Positions 34,892 through 43,827 of a stretch of DNA of 56,954 bases are shown here, one piece after another; position 1 is the first letter of the stretch, and each line of letters opens with the position of its first letter. The stretch is from Planctomycetaceae bacterium (GTDB lineage Bacteria > Planctomycetota > Planctomycetia > Pirellulales > Pirellulaceae): assembly GCA_024642205.1 (NCBI GenBank), contig JAHEBQ010000021.1, positions 39,739-96,692 on the forward strand. Reading direction: 5' to 3'. The position numbers and the translations under genes are program-made. Under the pieces are notes generated by a model, which saw only the letters and a list, made by a program, of their open reading frames with translations, was not told the DNA's origin and made no database searches.

Positions 34892-34936
34892 ATCGGTAGT
34901 CATTTCGCTCGATTCCTTACATCTTGGAGGTACCGT

Positions 34937-35575
34937 ATGAGCGAGCAAAACAACGCGGACTACCGCGATCCGATTTTGACAAACGTCTATTCGGCGCGAC
35001 TTCCGACGATCTATGGTGAATTTCGAATGACCGTCTACCAGGACGAAGACGCCAAGGAGCATGTTTGCATGCGGTTGGGCGAAGCTTCTGGTTCACCGCT
35101 GATGGTCCGCATTCACTCGGAGTGTCTCACTGGAGATGTATTTGGTTCGATCCGGTGCGACTGTCGAGATCAGTTGTTGTTCGCGTTCGAGTCCATAGCG
35201 GCAGAAGGAAGCGGCATCCTGGTTTACCTTCGACAGGAAGGAAGAGGCATTGGGTTGAGCAATAAAGTCCAGGCCTATGCGCTTCAGGACGAAGGTTTGG
35301 ACACCGTGGACGCCAATCTGCATTTAGGGTTACCGGTTGACGATCGCGACTATTCAGTGGCGGCGGCGATCCTTCGAGATCAGGGCGTTAAACAGGTCCG
35401 TCTCCTGACCAACAATCCGCAAAAAGTGTCGGGCCTGGAAGCCGGTAATATTGAGGTCGTGGAACGGGTTCCCCATGAGATTGCGCCGCGACCGGAAAAC
35501 CAGCGTTATTTAAAGACCAAGGCAGATAGATTAGGACATTTGTTCGGCAATTCCGCTGCCGGCCTGAATCCATAG
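34937..35575 (+). CDS. ribA: GTP cyclohydrolase II, stand-alone RibA domain
   Basis: A 212-residue enzyme from the ATG at 34937 with GGAGG 6 nt upstream. It converts GTP to 2,5-diamino-6-ribosylamino-4(3H)-pyrimidinone 5'-phosphate, formate and pyrophosphate, the first step of riboflavin synthesis. Zinc ligands are in SECLTGDVFGSIRCDCRD (three Cys), and the catalytic segment YLRQEGRGIGL is intact, followed by LTNNPQKV. The usual bacterial fusion to RibB (DHBP synthase) is absent, so RibB must be elsewhere. A RibD-reductase gene follows 83 bp downstream. Confidence 0.95.
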   Translation: MSEQNNADYRDPILTNVYSARLPTIYGEFRMTVYQDEDAKEHVCMRLGEASGSPLMVRIHSECLTGDVFGSIRCDCRDQLLFAFESIAAEGSGILVYLRQEGRGIGLSNKVQAYALQDEGLDTVDANLHLGLPVDDRDYSVAAAILRDQGVKQVRLLTNNPQKVSGLEAGNIEVVERVPHEIAPRPENQRYLKTKADRLGHLFGNSAAGLNP

Positions 35576-35658
35576 AATTTTCCGGGTGATCGAATCGGAT
35601 CACGTTGGATGCCACCGGTGGAAACACATCCAGAGGCTTGATTTCAATAAGCGACAAA

Positions 35659-36462
35659 ATGAACATTGCTGACGATCTTCCCGAACGCCAAGTCGACATC
35701 ATCGACTTGATGCGAATTCGATTGGCGCAGTCGCGGGATCGTCTTGAAGTCCGTCCAAGCCCGGTCATTACCCTGACCTACGCACAGAGCCTCGACGGCA
35801 GCATCGCGCCCTTTGAAGGCGGAACGCTTCAACTGAGCAACCCGGAATCTCATCGAATGACGCACCAGGTGCGTGCGATTCACGATGCGATCCTCGTTGG
35901 CATCAACACGGTGCTCTGTGACGACCCGCGACTCACGGTCCGACTGTCAACCGGGAACAACCCGCAGCCGATTATCCTGGATAGCCGATTACGGTTTCCA
36001 CTTGACGCGAGTCTGCTGAGCGACCCTTGCGTGCGGCCAATTATCGCGACCGGCCGGTTCGCCTGCGACAACAAGGCTCAACAATTGACCGCCGCGGGCG
36101 CTCGTGTCATTCGCGTGCCGCTTCAGGAAGATGGCTTGATTGATTTAACCCAACTCTTACCGCGAATCAAACAGATGGGGTTTGACTCGGTCATGGTGGA
36201 AGGAGGCGCGAAGGTAATCACCAGTGTATTGGCATCCCGGATGGCTGACCAACTGTTGCTGGCGATCTCACCCCGATTTGTTGGCGGCTTAAGAGCCGTA
36301 AATCCAACGCAACACTGGAAACAACTGCCACAGCTCAAGAACGTACAGTATCAGGTGATGGCCGGCGACCTGGTCGTTTGGGGGCAACTCGAATCCTGCA
36401 ACGGCTCAAATGGCGTGCCTTGTCCACCCCAATCCAGTGGATCAATTCAAGAGCCGGAATGA
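35659..36462 (+). CDS. RibD C-terminal-type riboflavin reductase, without deaminase domain
   Basis: A 267-residue protein from the ATG at 35659. It is a RibD_C/dihydrofolate-reductase-like fold: VITLTYAQSLDGSIA, then HDAILVGINTVLCDDPRLTVR, then VMVEGGAKVITSVL (NADPH-binding VEGG). It is expected to reduce the ribosylamino-pyrimidine intermediate. Bacterial RibD normally begins with a zinc deaminase domain; here about 45 other residues take its place, so the deaminase must be supplied by another gene. Its position right after ribA supports the pathway assignment. Confidence 0.88.
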   Translation: MNIADDLPERQVDIIDLMRIRLAQSRDRLEVRPSPVITLTYAQSLDGSIAPFEGGTLQLSNPESHRMTHQVRAIHDAILVGINTVLCDDPRLTVRLSTGNNPQPIILDSRLRFPLDASLLSDPCVRPIIATGRFACDNKAQQLTAAGARVIRVPLQEDGLIDLTQLLPRIKQMGFDSVMVEGGAKVITSVLASRMADQLLLAISPRFVGGLRAVNPTQHWKQLPQLKNVQYQVMAGDLVVWGQLESCNGSNGVPCPPQSSGSIQEPE

Positions 36463-36500
36463 AATGCGGGCGGGTTCCAAAAAAGGCGATCGAGCACACG

Positions 36501-38006
36501 ATGAAGATTGAACGATTAGTACTTGCCGTACTGGACATCTCGAATGAAATGGATGATCCGATCGTTGCAGATAAATACCGTGGTTTCACGATTTCATGGT
36601 CGCGTTACGATTATCGCGACGAAATCATTGAAGCGCCGAGCGTTGACGAGATCCTCGAACAGGCGACAAACCTCGACTACCGATGGTGCTTGATCCTGCC
36701 ATATGGACGCATCATCGCCGAACGCTGGACGCCTGACCATTGGCAGGCGCAGGATCTTTTCTCGGCACTCCGTGAACGCGTGGACCAAGGCGATTTTCTC
36801 GTGGCCGGATCACTAACCGGTAACGCGAACACCTGGTTTGGATTCGAAAACAGGTGTCTCCTCGTGAACCTCGAAATGTACCGGCAGCTCTCCGCGCCCA
36901 GTTTTGACCTGACGTGTGAGGGGCCGATCGAAGTACCCGCCGCAGAGCAGAGGATGCTGCAGGGGCGAATTTCCGCTTTGCTGCCGACTGACAAAACCGG
37001 GGTATTGCACCCGGCGTTACCCGGTTGGAATTTCATTTCCACCAGCCTTCGAAATGGAGTCCCGGTCGTCGGTTTCGATGAACACTTGCGGGGCAGCATC
37101 CTGGATCTCGAAGCGACGTGTCCCGATCGTACCCGGGCCTTGACCCAATACCTCAACCAAGGGATTGAAAATTACAACCCCGACGAAACACACCCCGAGC
37201 TGGGCAATGACCAGCTGACGTTTCTCAATCTGGTCCAACCTCAGACAAACAGCGCCCCAAACGGTGTCTTTCTCTGGAATATCGAAGCCTACGACGATAT
37301 CGAAACGCCAAGAGATGATTTCTGCTCTCCAGTTACGACACTGTACAGTGTCGCCGCCGGTTTCAAACCCAACCGAATCCTGTACACGCACGGCACGGAC
37401 GCTTCGACACGCGTGGTCTATTTTGATTACAGCCCGAAAGCACTGGCTGTCAAGAAATACATGGTCGATCATTGGGATGGTGAAGACTTTCCCGGATTCG
37501 TTGACCGCCTGTTGGAGGCTTTTCCTTACCCGGAGACGTTTTACCAGCTTTGGGACGGTCTGACGCCAGACAACGTTGAATCTGGCGATATCCAGCGAAT
37601 GTGGCAGCGAGAGCTTGAACGATGGGGCACCGCCCGGAATTTCGAAGATCACTGGCAGGCATACCGCAAACTGAAACACGAATATGTTTGTTGCAATCTT
37701 CTGACCGATCCTTCGCCACTGTTCGACCAGATCACCCCGGAATCCAGCGCGATCATCTGGTGGAGCAACGCATTCTTCACCGTGTATGGCAACTGGTTCT
37801 ACACACTGGACGAACGTACGCGAATGTTTGAAAACTGGATTCCCCGGATCGCCTGCTGCAACCCTGATCTTTTTCTGTTCGGATCGGATCAAAACAATGT
37901 TAACGTCAACGCCGTTCAAGCATCAGAATATTGGGATGCATATCAGCGGTCTGGAAGCAGCAGCCTGATTCCATGCCGATTGGCAAAAACAGAGATTAGA
38001 ATGTAG
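36501..38006 (+). CDS. Unknown 501-residue cytoplasmic protein at the head of the polysaccharide region
   Basis: From the ATG at 36501, 38 bp after the RibD-type gene. There is no signal peptide or membrane helix, and the composition is rich in Trp, Tyr and acidic residues. The N-terminal ~160 residues (LVLAVLDISNEM, CLILPYGRIIAER, GFENRCLLVNLEMYR) faintly resemble a nucleotide-diphospho-sugar transferase fold, and the second half (ILYTHGTDAS, VVYFDYSPKALAVKKYM, IIWWSNAF) a Rossmann-type fold such as a methyltransferase. Neither match is firm. The order with WD40 and sulfotransferase genes, all short gaps, suggests a shared function in making or modifying surface glycans. Confidence 0.75.
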   Translation: MKIERLVLAVLDISNEMDDPIVADKYRGFTISWSRYDYRDEIIEAPSVDEILEQATNLDYRWCLILPYGRIIAERWTPDHWQAQDLFSALRERVDQGDFLVAGSLTGNANTWFGFENRCLLVNLEMYRQLSAPSFDLTCEGPIEVPAAEQRMLQGRISALLPTDKTGVLHPALPGWNFISTSLRNGVPVVGFDEHLRGSILDLEATCPDRTRALTQYLNQGIENYNPDETHPELGNDQLTFLNLVQPQTNSAPNGVFLWNIEAYDDIETPRDDFCSPVTTLYSVAAGFKPNRILYTHGTDASTRVVYFDYSPKALAVKKYMVDHWDGEDFPGFVDRLLEAFPYPETFYQLWDGLTPDNVESGDIQRMWQRELERWGTARNFEDHWQAYRKLKHEYVCCNLLTDPSPLFDQITPESSAIIWWSNAFFTVYGNWFYTLDERTRMFENWIPRIACCNPDLFLFGSDQNNVNVNAVQASEYWDAYQRSGSSSLIPCRLAKTEIRM

Positions 38007-38084
38007 TCAAATTTGGATCGCTCGGACCGTGCGCCGGCATGTTTATTCCCCGATACGCAATGATAAATACGAAGAGGTGATGAG

Positions 38085-39956
38085 GTGGACACAAGTCAAA
38101 ACGGCAAATTTGTTCGGCATCGAGGACCGGTTACCTGTGTTGCCGGGATCCCCGGGTCCGATGCAGCAGTCAGTTCGGCTTACGACGGAGCAGTTGCCTA
38201 TTTCGATTTTTCAACGCGCACCGTGGAATTGCTCGGCTATCACGACCACCTCGCCAACAAGATCACGGTAAACGGGCAGGGGACCCTGGCTGCTTCGTCC
38301 TCTTCCGATTACACGATTTATGTTTGGGACTTGATCAAGCGTGAACGGAAACAGGTCTTGCTCGGACATAGCGACGACGTCGAAGATTTTGTTTTCGTTG
38401 ACGACGAGACGGGAGTTTCAGTTTCCCGAGATTGGCGGATTCTGGTATGGAACCTCAAGACCGGGGCGATCAGGCGGGTTATCGAAGGCCACGAAAAAGA
38501 CGTCCTCTCGGTGGTTCACAGTAACGGCCGGATTTACACGTCCGGCGATGATATGACACTCCGAGTATGGGACCTCGGGACAGGTGAAATGATCAAGATG
38601 TGGGGTCCCTTCGAGACCGAAACGGATAGTTGTGCCATCGATTCCATCCAGGAGAGAGCGGTCCTGGGGTGTGATGACGGTGTGATACGCGTTTTCGACA
38701 TTGACAGTTCTGCAACACTGGCCGAGATCAAGGCCCACGCGTCCGGAATCAAGAAAGTGGCCACTTCCCCCGTCAACGGAGACATCCTGTCCGCGGCGTA
38801 CGATCAGAAAATTCTGGTTTGGGACGCCAGTAATTTCAGCCAGAAAGTCGAACTGGAGCGGAGAGCGACGACCTGGGAGCGTTCCTTCAACTGGACGCCG
38901 GACGGCAAGCGGATCCTCGCCGGTACGTTTGACGGCACGATTCTGGTTTGGGACGCGGAAACCGGTAAGTGCCTCGACGAGTTCGGCGAACGAGGCACCG
39001 GAAACATTTGTCTTAACGATGTCTCGACGAATCATCACGGTGAAATAGCGACGGTGAGCGACGACGGTTTTGTGAGGCTTGGAAAACTGAGTGCCATCGA
39101 TGCTCTCTGGAATGCACGAGTCGAACCGGCGTCCGGTCGGATGCTGGCCAACGCCGTTACCCTGGACGACGAATGTGGTGTCGTGATCTGCGGAGCGCAC
39201 GATCAGAAATTGCACATCTTTGAAAAACATGAGCTTGCCTTGAACAAGGAGATCGAGGTCATGCTGGGCGAAGGACCGATTAACTGCGTACGGGTCGCCC
39301 ATCATCCTGGATACGAGTGCCAGGCTTTGGTCGCCTGTTACAGTGGAGCCATCGTAAGGGTCGATCGCAACGGTGTGATTCAAGGTACCATTCGCGTCCA
39401 CGATGGCGCGGTCAAAGCCCTGCGATTGCATCCGAATCAACCACTGGGTGTCAGCTGCAGTGCCGATGGTGCATTGCTGGCCTGGGATTTCCAGGGTAAT
39501 TTGCTGCAACAGTTCCCCGGTCATATGGCGATCGTGGACGATGTGGACATCGATCCTGACGGACATCTCATCGCCAGTGTTTCCCGGGATTTCACCATGA
39601 AAATCTACCGCATCGACGATGGCCGGTTACTGCATTCATTCTCCCTGGGACATCGTTCACCCAAGGGCGTCTGTTTCTTTGATTCTCAAACGGTGATTGT
39701 CAGTAACTACTGGGGCGCGTTATTGCGAATCGACCTGGTCAGTGGTGAGGTCCTGACCCGTCAGATTGCCGAGAACGGAATCAGTGCTGTAGCCCGCAGT
39801 GGCAATGAGTTGATCGCCGTCTCATATGACGGGGTTGCGTACCTTGTTCGCGCGGAGGACCTAAGTGTCGTCAACACGTTGCGCAGCATGACGCAACGAT
39901 TGTATCCCAGCAGACTGATTCGACCGGCTGAGACGTCGGCCGCCGTGCCGAAATAG
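38085..39956 (+). CDS. WD40 protein with 14 repeats (two seven-bladed propellers)
   Basis: A 623-residue protein from a GTG at 38085 with GAAGAGGTGA upstream. There is no signal peptide. It consists entirely of WD40-like repeats, and fourteen can be counted by their closing words, for example YVWDLIK, LVWNLKT, RVWDLGT, LVWDASN, LVWDAET, LAWDFQG and IYRIDDG, spaced about 40-45 residues. That fits two seven-bladed propellers. No kinase, protease or effector domain is attached, so it should be a cytoplasmic scaffold. It lies 78 bp after the unknown 501-residue protein and 20 bp before a sulfotransferase. Confidence 0.9.
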   Translation: MDTSQNGKFVRHRGPVTCVAGIPGSDAAVSSAYDGAVAYFDFSTRTVELLGYHDHLANKITVNGQGTLAASSSSDYTIYVWDLIKRERKQVLLGHSDDVEDFVFVDDETGVSVSRDWRILVWNLKTGAIRRVIEGHEKDVLSVVHSNGRIYTSGDDMTLRVWDLGTGEMIKMWGPFETETDSCAIDSIQERAVLGCDDGVIRVFDIDSSATLAEIKAHASGIKKVATSPVNGDILSAAYDQKILVWDASNFSQKVELERRATTWERSFNWTPDGKRILAGTFDGTILVWDAETGKCLDEFGERGTGNICLNDVSTNHHGEIATVSDDGFVRLGKLSAIDALWNARVEPASGRMLANAVTLDDECGVVICGAHDQKLHIFEKHELALNKEIEVMLGEGPINCVRVAHHPGYECQALVACYSGAIVRVDRNGVIQGTIRVHDGAVKALRLHPNQPLGVSCSADGALLAWDFQGNLLQQFPGHMAIVDDVDIDPDGHLIASVSRDFTMKIYRIDDGRLLHSFSLGHRSPKGVCFFDSQTVIVSNYWGALLRIDLVSGEVLTRQIAENGISAVARSGNELIAVSYDGVAYLVRAEDLSVVNTLRSMTQRLYPSRLIRPAETSAAVPK

Positions 39957-39976
39957 TCCTCGCAAGGTAAATATCA

Positions 39977-40708
39977 ATGACGCGATTTGTCATACTGGCC
40001 GTTCCCCGGACGGGCAGCAACCTGTTATGCACGTTGTTGAATTCTCACCCACAGATTCTTTGCCATCACGAAGTCTTCAATCCGCAGGGTGTTTTCACGG
40101 CATTGGATTATCGTGGCCAAGCGCTGACAGTTGAATCGCTGCAACAGCGGGATGATGATCCGCTGGGGTTTCTTGATCGCGTTTGGCAGACCGGATCAGG
40201 CGACGCGAGCGTGGGATTCAAATGGACCCGCGGCCAAAACCTGGAGGTATTGAAGAAAGTGGTCGGTGAAACCGACGTGAAAAAGATCGTGCTCCGACGA
40301 CGCAATCGCGTCAAGACTTTCGTTTCAGAAAAAATAGCCCAACAAACACAACAGTGGGAAGTCTATTCGCCGCTTGAACTGACAATGCCTCGACCCGTCA
40401 TCCACGTCGACGAAGGGGAGTTGCTCGAACACATCGCAGGCAATCAGGATTTCTACGACCAGTTGTTGGCTGACCTCGCGCGTGACGATCAACCATATTT
40501 TCAAGTCGACTATGAATCGCTTCAGGATCACCGTGAAACGGCACGTCTGCTCGAGTTTTTGGATGTCCCCCGGGATGTTCTTCTGACCGCAGCGAGTGTC
40601 AAACAGAATTCAACCGATCTGCGAGATACGATCGATAACTTCTTCGAGCTTGTCTCGACCCTTCCGGATGAAGCACTCAGATCCGAGCTTCAGGATCGCG
40701 GATGGTAA
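39977..40708 (+). CDS. PAPS-dependent sulfotransferase (Stf0-like), first copy
   Basis: A 243-residue cytoplasmic enzyme. The 5'-phosphosulfate-binding loop is at the very N-terminus (ILAVPRTGSNLLCTLL), and the 3'-phosphate-binding region is KIVLRRRNRVKTFVS, with the expected Arg and Ser. It is expected to transfer sulfate from PAPS to a sugar or lipid hydroxyl; the substrate is unknown. The start is 20 bp after the WD40 gene, so they share a transcript. A second, different sulfotransferase lies at 47847. Confidence 0.88.
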   Translation: MTRFVILAVPRTGSNLLCTLLNSHPQILCHHEVFNPQGVFTALDYRGQALTVESLQQRDDDPLGFLDRVWQTGSGDASVGFKWTRGQNLEVLKKVVGETDVKKIVLRRRNRVKTFVSEKIAQQTQQWEVYSPLELTMPRPVIHVDEGELLEHIAGNQDFYDQLLADLARDDQPYFQVDYESLQDHRETARLLEFLDVPRDVLLTAASVKQNSTDLRDTIDNFFELVSTLPDEALRSELQDRGW

Positions 40709-40992
40709 AAGGCGTCAACCGTTGTTAAGACCAGTCGACGGTCCTCCACTGGGCACCTGCAAGATGGGTCGACAACCGGTTGCAAGGTACCTTTCGTCGA
40801 TGGTGATTCAACCGGCCAAAAAACCGAATCAATCGACATTCTTTTTCAGGATGAGCGGATTCGCACAATGGGTCAACCTGAACGCATTTTCCGGCGCCCG
40901 GCAGGACCCGAAACGTTCAGGTTCTGTACTCCCTGCAGACGGCATAATCGGCAACGTCGTCATGCCTGTCGAGTCGCTTTGGCGGCGAATCG

Positions 40993-41021
40993 TTTGCAGA
41001 TTGAGAAGGATCAATTATAGT
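40993..41021 (+). promoter_or_regulatory. Predicted promoter for the exopolysaccharide operon
   Basis: TTTGCA (40993-40998; 4 of 6) and TATAGT (41016-41021; 5 of 6) with an exact 17-bp spacer, about 100 bp upstream of the Wzc-like ATG at 41125. The remaining 395-bp gap (40709-41103) has no gene. Confidence 0.4.
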
Positions 41022-41124
41022 CAACATATCGTTCGACTCATTTTCGGCAGCCAATCTTCGACAGCAGAATTCGGCCGGTAATCGTTTTGAAAAAATCAAC
41101 ACCTTGGAATCGGGACGAATTGCA

Positions 41125-43404
41125 ATGCAACCAAAGCCAACATCGGCGAACAACGATCTTCGGCGCGGCGGGCCCCATTCAACCATCGACTTGTTAGAAC
41201 TTTTCTGGCGGCGCCGAGCTTACCTCATTGCCAGCATGTTGCTGACGTCCATTCTGGGCGTGGTCTATTATCGACTGGCAACGCCAATGTACGAGTCGTC
41301 TGCGGACGTGCTGGTGGTCCAGAAACGACCGCAGGCGATCACAGGCGATCACCAATACGAATCTGGTTTCGAGGACTACCTCGCGACACACCTGGCCGTC
41401 ATCGTCAGCCCGTTGATTGTCGAGCGTGCGATTGAGAGTTCCAATCTGGCGGCATTACCCAGTTTCGCCGACCTCGAATATCCTGAAGAGGAACTCGTCG
41501 ATACCATTATCGAAAATCTCGAAGTCGAAGGTGGTTCCCGGGACCTGGGCGAAAATGCCGACAGTATCATGACGTTGGCATTTCGCTGCCGCGAACCCGA
41601 TGACGCACCGATCGTGGTGCAGGCCCTGTTGGACAGTTACGAGGGATTTCATGATGAAGTCTACCGGGGAATGACTGACACCACGGTAAACTTGATCCGT
41701 CAGGCGAGTGACCTGCTGACCAATGACCTTGCCCAACAGGAGGAATCCTACAGTGAATTTCGCCAAACGTCCCCCTTGGTGGCCAGGGGAACCGAAGAAG
41801 TCAATCCGCTGCAAGACCGTTTGACGTCAATCGAGGTGCAACGATCAGAGCTGTTGCTTCGAAAAGCAGAAATTGAATGGCAATTATTGGCGATCGAACA
41901 AGCCAAGCAGGATGGCGGTGACGCACAACAGTTGTTGTCAATGATTACTGAACTGCGGCAGCAGGTAACCACCGACAATGGCACCCCCGCCGTTTCGACT
42001 GCCTTGGAAAACCAGTTGATTCAACTGTTGGACGACGAACGGGCGTTGCTGGAACACTATGGACCCAACCACCCTCATGTGCAAACGATTCGTCAGCGAA
42101 TCGCCGACACCCGTCGTCTATTTGCCTTGCCTACTACCGCGCACATGTCAGCGCCGGAAACCAGTGTAGCACTGACGACGTCCGCCCCGCAGCGGGATCC
42201 CGTCGCCGTATACACCGAGTATTTGAAGCAGGAACTCAAACGACTTGAAATTTCAGAAGGCCTGTTGACCGTTCTTTACGATCACGAACACGATGCCGCC
42301 AAGGAACACAGCATTTTCCAACTGAAGGACGAGCGGTTTCAACGCAACATCCAGCGCACCGAGGCGCTATATGACGTGGTCATCAGCCGCTTGCAGGAGG
42401 CCAGCCTGATCAAGGACTTCGGCGGTTTCGAAACCCGTGTCATTGCTCCACCGATGTATGGCATGAAGGTCAGCCCCCGCCTCAAAATTATTTTGCCGGC
42501 CGCAGCCCTGGCCGGGATTCTATTGGGTTGCATGCTGGCATTCGTGGTCGAGCTTCGGGACGACAACTTTCAATCTTGCGAACAAATTCAACAACAGATG
42601 GGTGTGCCAGTCGTTGGTCAGATACCTCAATTCACAGCCGCCCGAACGTCCCGCGGGGCCTTGGCTGCCCGCAACGTCACATTGGCCCCGATGCTATGCT
42701 CGTTCCATCAACCACGATCGATGCCGGCCGAGTCTTTTCGGACGCTCCGTACAGCGTTGTATTTCAACGGCCAGGAAGGGACATCTCGCGTGACCCAGAT
42801 CACCGGTGCCACTGCCAAAGACGGCGCAAGTACCGTGGCTGCAAACCTGGCGATCAGTTTGGCCCAGACCGGAAAACGCGTATTGTTGATCGACGCGGAC
42901 CTGCACCAACAGGAACAAATCAAGTTGTTTGGCATTGCCCAACCTGAAACAGGCCTGGCCGCGATCGTTGCGTCGGATGTCGAACCTTCCGACGCAATCT
43001 GTCCGACCGCCGTCGAAAACCTCTGGCTGCTACCGGCAGGCCTCCTTCCGAACGGGCCGTGCGAGCTGTTTACCTCACCTCGATTTGGTGAATTGATCAA
43101 TCTGGTCCGAGACTCGTACGACCATGTCTTGATTGATACCGAGCCTTTGCTGGTAGCATCCGATCCATCGGTCATCGCATCCCATGCCGACGGCGTCTTG
43201 CTGGCATTGGGGCTTGCACACGACAGCCGATTGCGAGCGATGCGGGCGAAGCAGATGCTGGAACGCATTGACGTGAACATTTTGGGGGTCGTGGCCAACC
43301 GCTTGAGTGGTGCACTCCTGACGCGACATCAAATGAAGCGGCAGGAAGATAGCCGGTCTCGCCAGGCTCGATCAGATTCGCGCGCCGTTCAGACCGTCGG
43401 CTAG
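41125..43404 (+). CDS. Wzz/Wzc-like polysaccharide co-polymerase with degenerate tyrosine-kinase domain
   Basis: A 759-residue inner-membrane protein from the ATG at 41125 (a TTG at 41104 is also possible). It has an N-terminal Wzz domain with helix RAYLIASMLLTSILGVVYY, a long periplasmic coiled-coil region (~150-430), a second membrane helix near residue 460 (LKIILPAAALAGILLGCMLAF), then a CpsD/CapB-type BY-kinase domain. The kinase domain keeps the Walker A' motif (VLLIDADLHQQ) and a Walker B (HVLIDTEPLLV). However, the Walker A reads AKDGAST, with Ala568 where Lys is usual, and the C-terminus has no tyrosine cluster. It controls chain length and export; the kinase may be inactive. Confidence 0.88.
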   Translation: MQPKPTSANNDLRRGGPHSTIDLLELFWRRRAYLIASMLLTSILGVVYYRLATPMYESSADVLVVQKRPQAITGDHQYESGFEDYLATHLAVIVSPLIVERAIESSNLAALPSFADLEYPEEELVDTIIENLEVEGGSRDLGENADSIMTLAFRCREPDDAPIVVQALLDSYEGFHDEVYRGMTDTTVNLIRQASDLLTNDLAQQEESYSEFRQTSPLVARGTEEVNPLQDRLTSIEVQRSELLLRKAEIEWQLLAIEQAKQDGGDAQQLLSMITELRQQVTTDNGTPAVSTALENQLIQLLDDERALLEHYGPNHPHVQTIRQRIADTRRLFALPTTAHMSAPETSVALTTSAPQRDPVAVYTEYLKQELKRLEISEGLLTVLYDHEHDAAKEHSIFQLKDERFQRNIQRTEALYDVVISRLQEASLIKDFGGFETRVIAPPMYGMKVSPRLKIILPAAALAGILLGCMLAFVVELRDDNFQSCEQIQQQMGVPVVGQIPQFTAARTSRGALAARNVTLAPMLCSFHQPRSMPAESFRTLRTALYFNGQEGTSRVTQITGATAKDGASTVAANLAISLAQTGKRVLLIDADLHQQEQIKLFGIAQPETGLAAIVASDVEPSDAICPTAVENLWLLPAGLLPNGPCELFTSPRFGELINLVRDSYDHVLIDTEPLLVASDPSVIASHADGVLLALGLAHDSRLRAMRAKQMLERIDVNILGVVANRLSGALLTRHQMKRQEDSRSRQARSDSRAVQTVG

Positions 43405-43827
43405 CAGGACCAAGAGACTCACTTACGAAAGATTGCACCTGGGGACGATTGGTGAAGTTGATTGAATCATTTTTTGCAGATGATAAAAAGCGAACCCGGC
43501 GGAATCTGTTCGGAGTTTACGCCGGTGATGCGGTTTCGCTGCACGATCCCGATTTGCCGAAACACCGGCCTGATGCATGCGCGGAACCGCATCGGCCCTG
43601 CCGGGAAGTGTTACCAACGGGTTTTCCGGGGCGGTGGCAATTCTCGTTCCGGTCCCATGGCGTTCCGCAAGTGGAACACACACGACTCCCACCTGGGGCC
43701 GATTCAATTCGGCCTTCAAATTTTGTGCACTCCCTTGACTGTGCTCTGGCAGACATGAACAGGGAAAGCTCTTCCAAACCAACCTGTTGTTGAAACTACC
43801 CCCTTTCGAATTACGTGTTTTGCTCCG
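43405..43827. other. Gap in the exopolysaccharide operon, no gene seen
   Basis: 423 bp between the Wzc-like gene and the first glycosyltransferase. Several overlapping open frames on both strands exist, but none has a ribosome site or a recognisable sequence. It may be a decayed gene or a leader region; no terminator was recognised. Confidence 0.4.

Larger units (their letters stand above)
34102..34936. other. Long intergenic region with palindrome, promoter and structured leader, no gene seen
   Basis: 835 bp between the divergent ccsBA operon and ribA. Open frames here are short and have no family features. Regulatory elements that can be seen are listed separately (34633-34652, 34749-34780, 34821-34891). 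No FMN riboswitch consensus, tRNA or repeat was recognised. Confidence 0.5.

Noticed and set aside
34102..34936. FMN riboswitch upstream of ribA
   Set aside because: The conserved RFN words were not found when scanned by eye on the plus strand; only unrelated hairpins are present.
37017..37919. 300-codon open frame on the minus strand
   Set aside because: Antisense to the 501-residue unknown protein; no start signal or recognisable sequence, and the sense strand fits operon spacing better.
38418..39566. 382-codon open frame on the minus strand
   Set aside because: It lies opposite the WD40 gene, whose repeat structure is clear; the reverse frame shows no domain, no ribosome site and atypical composition.
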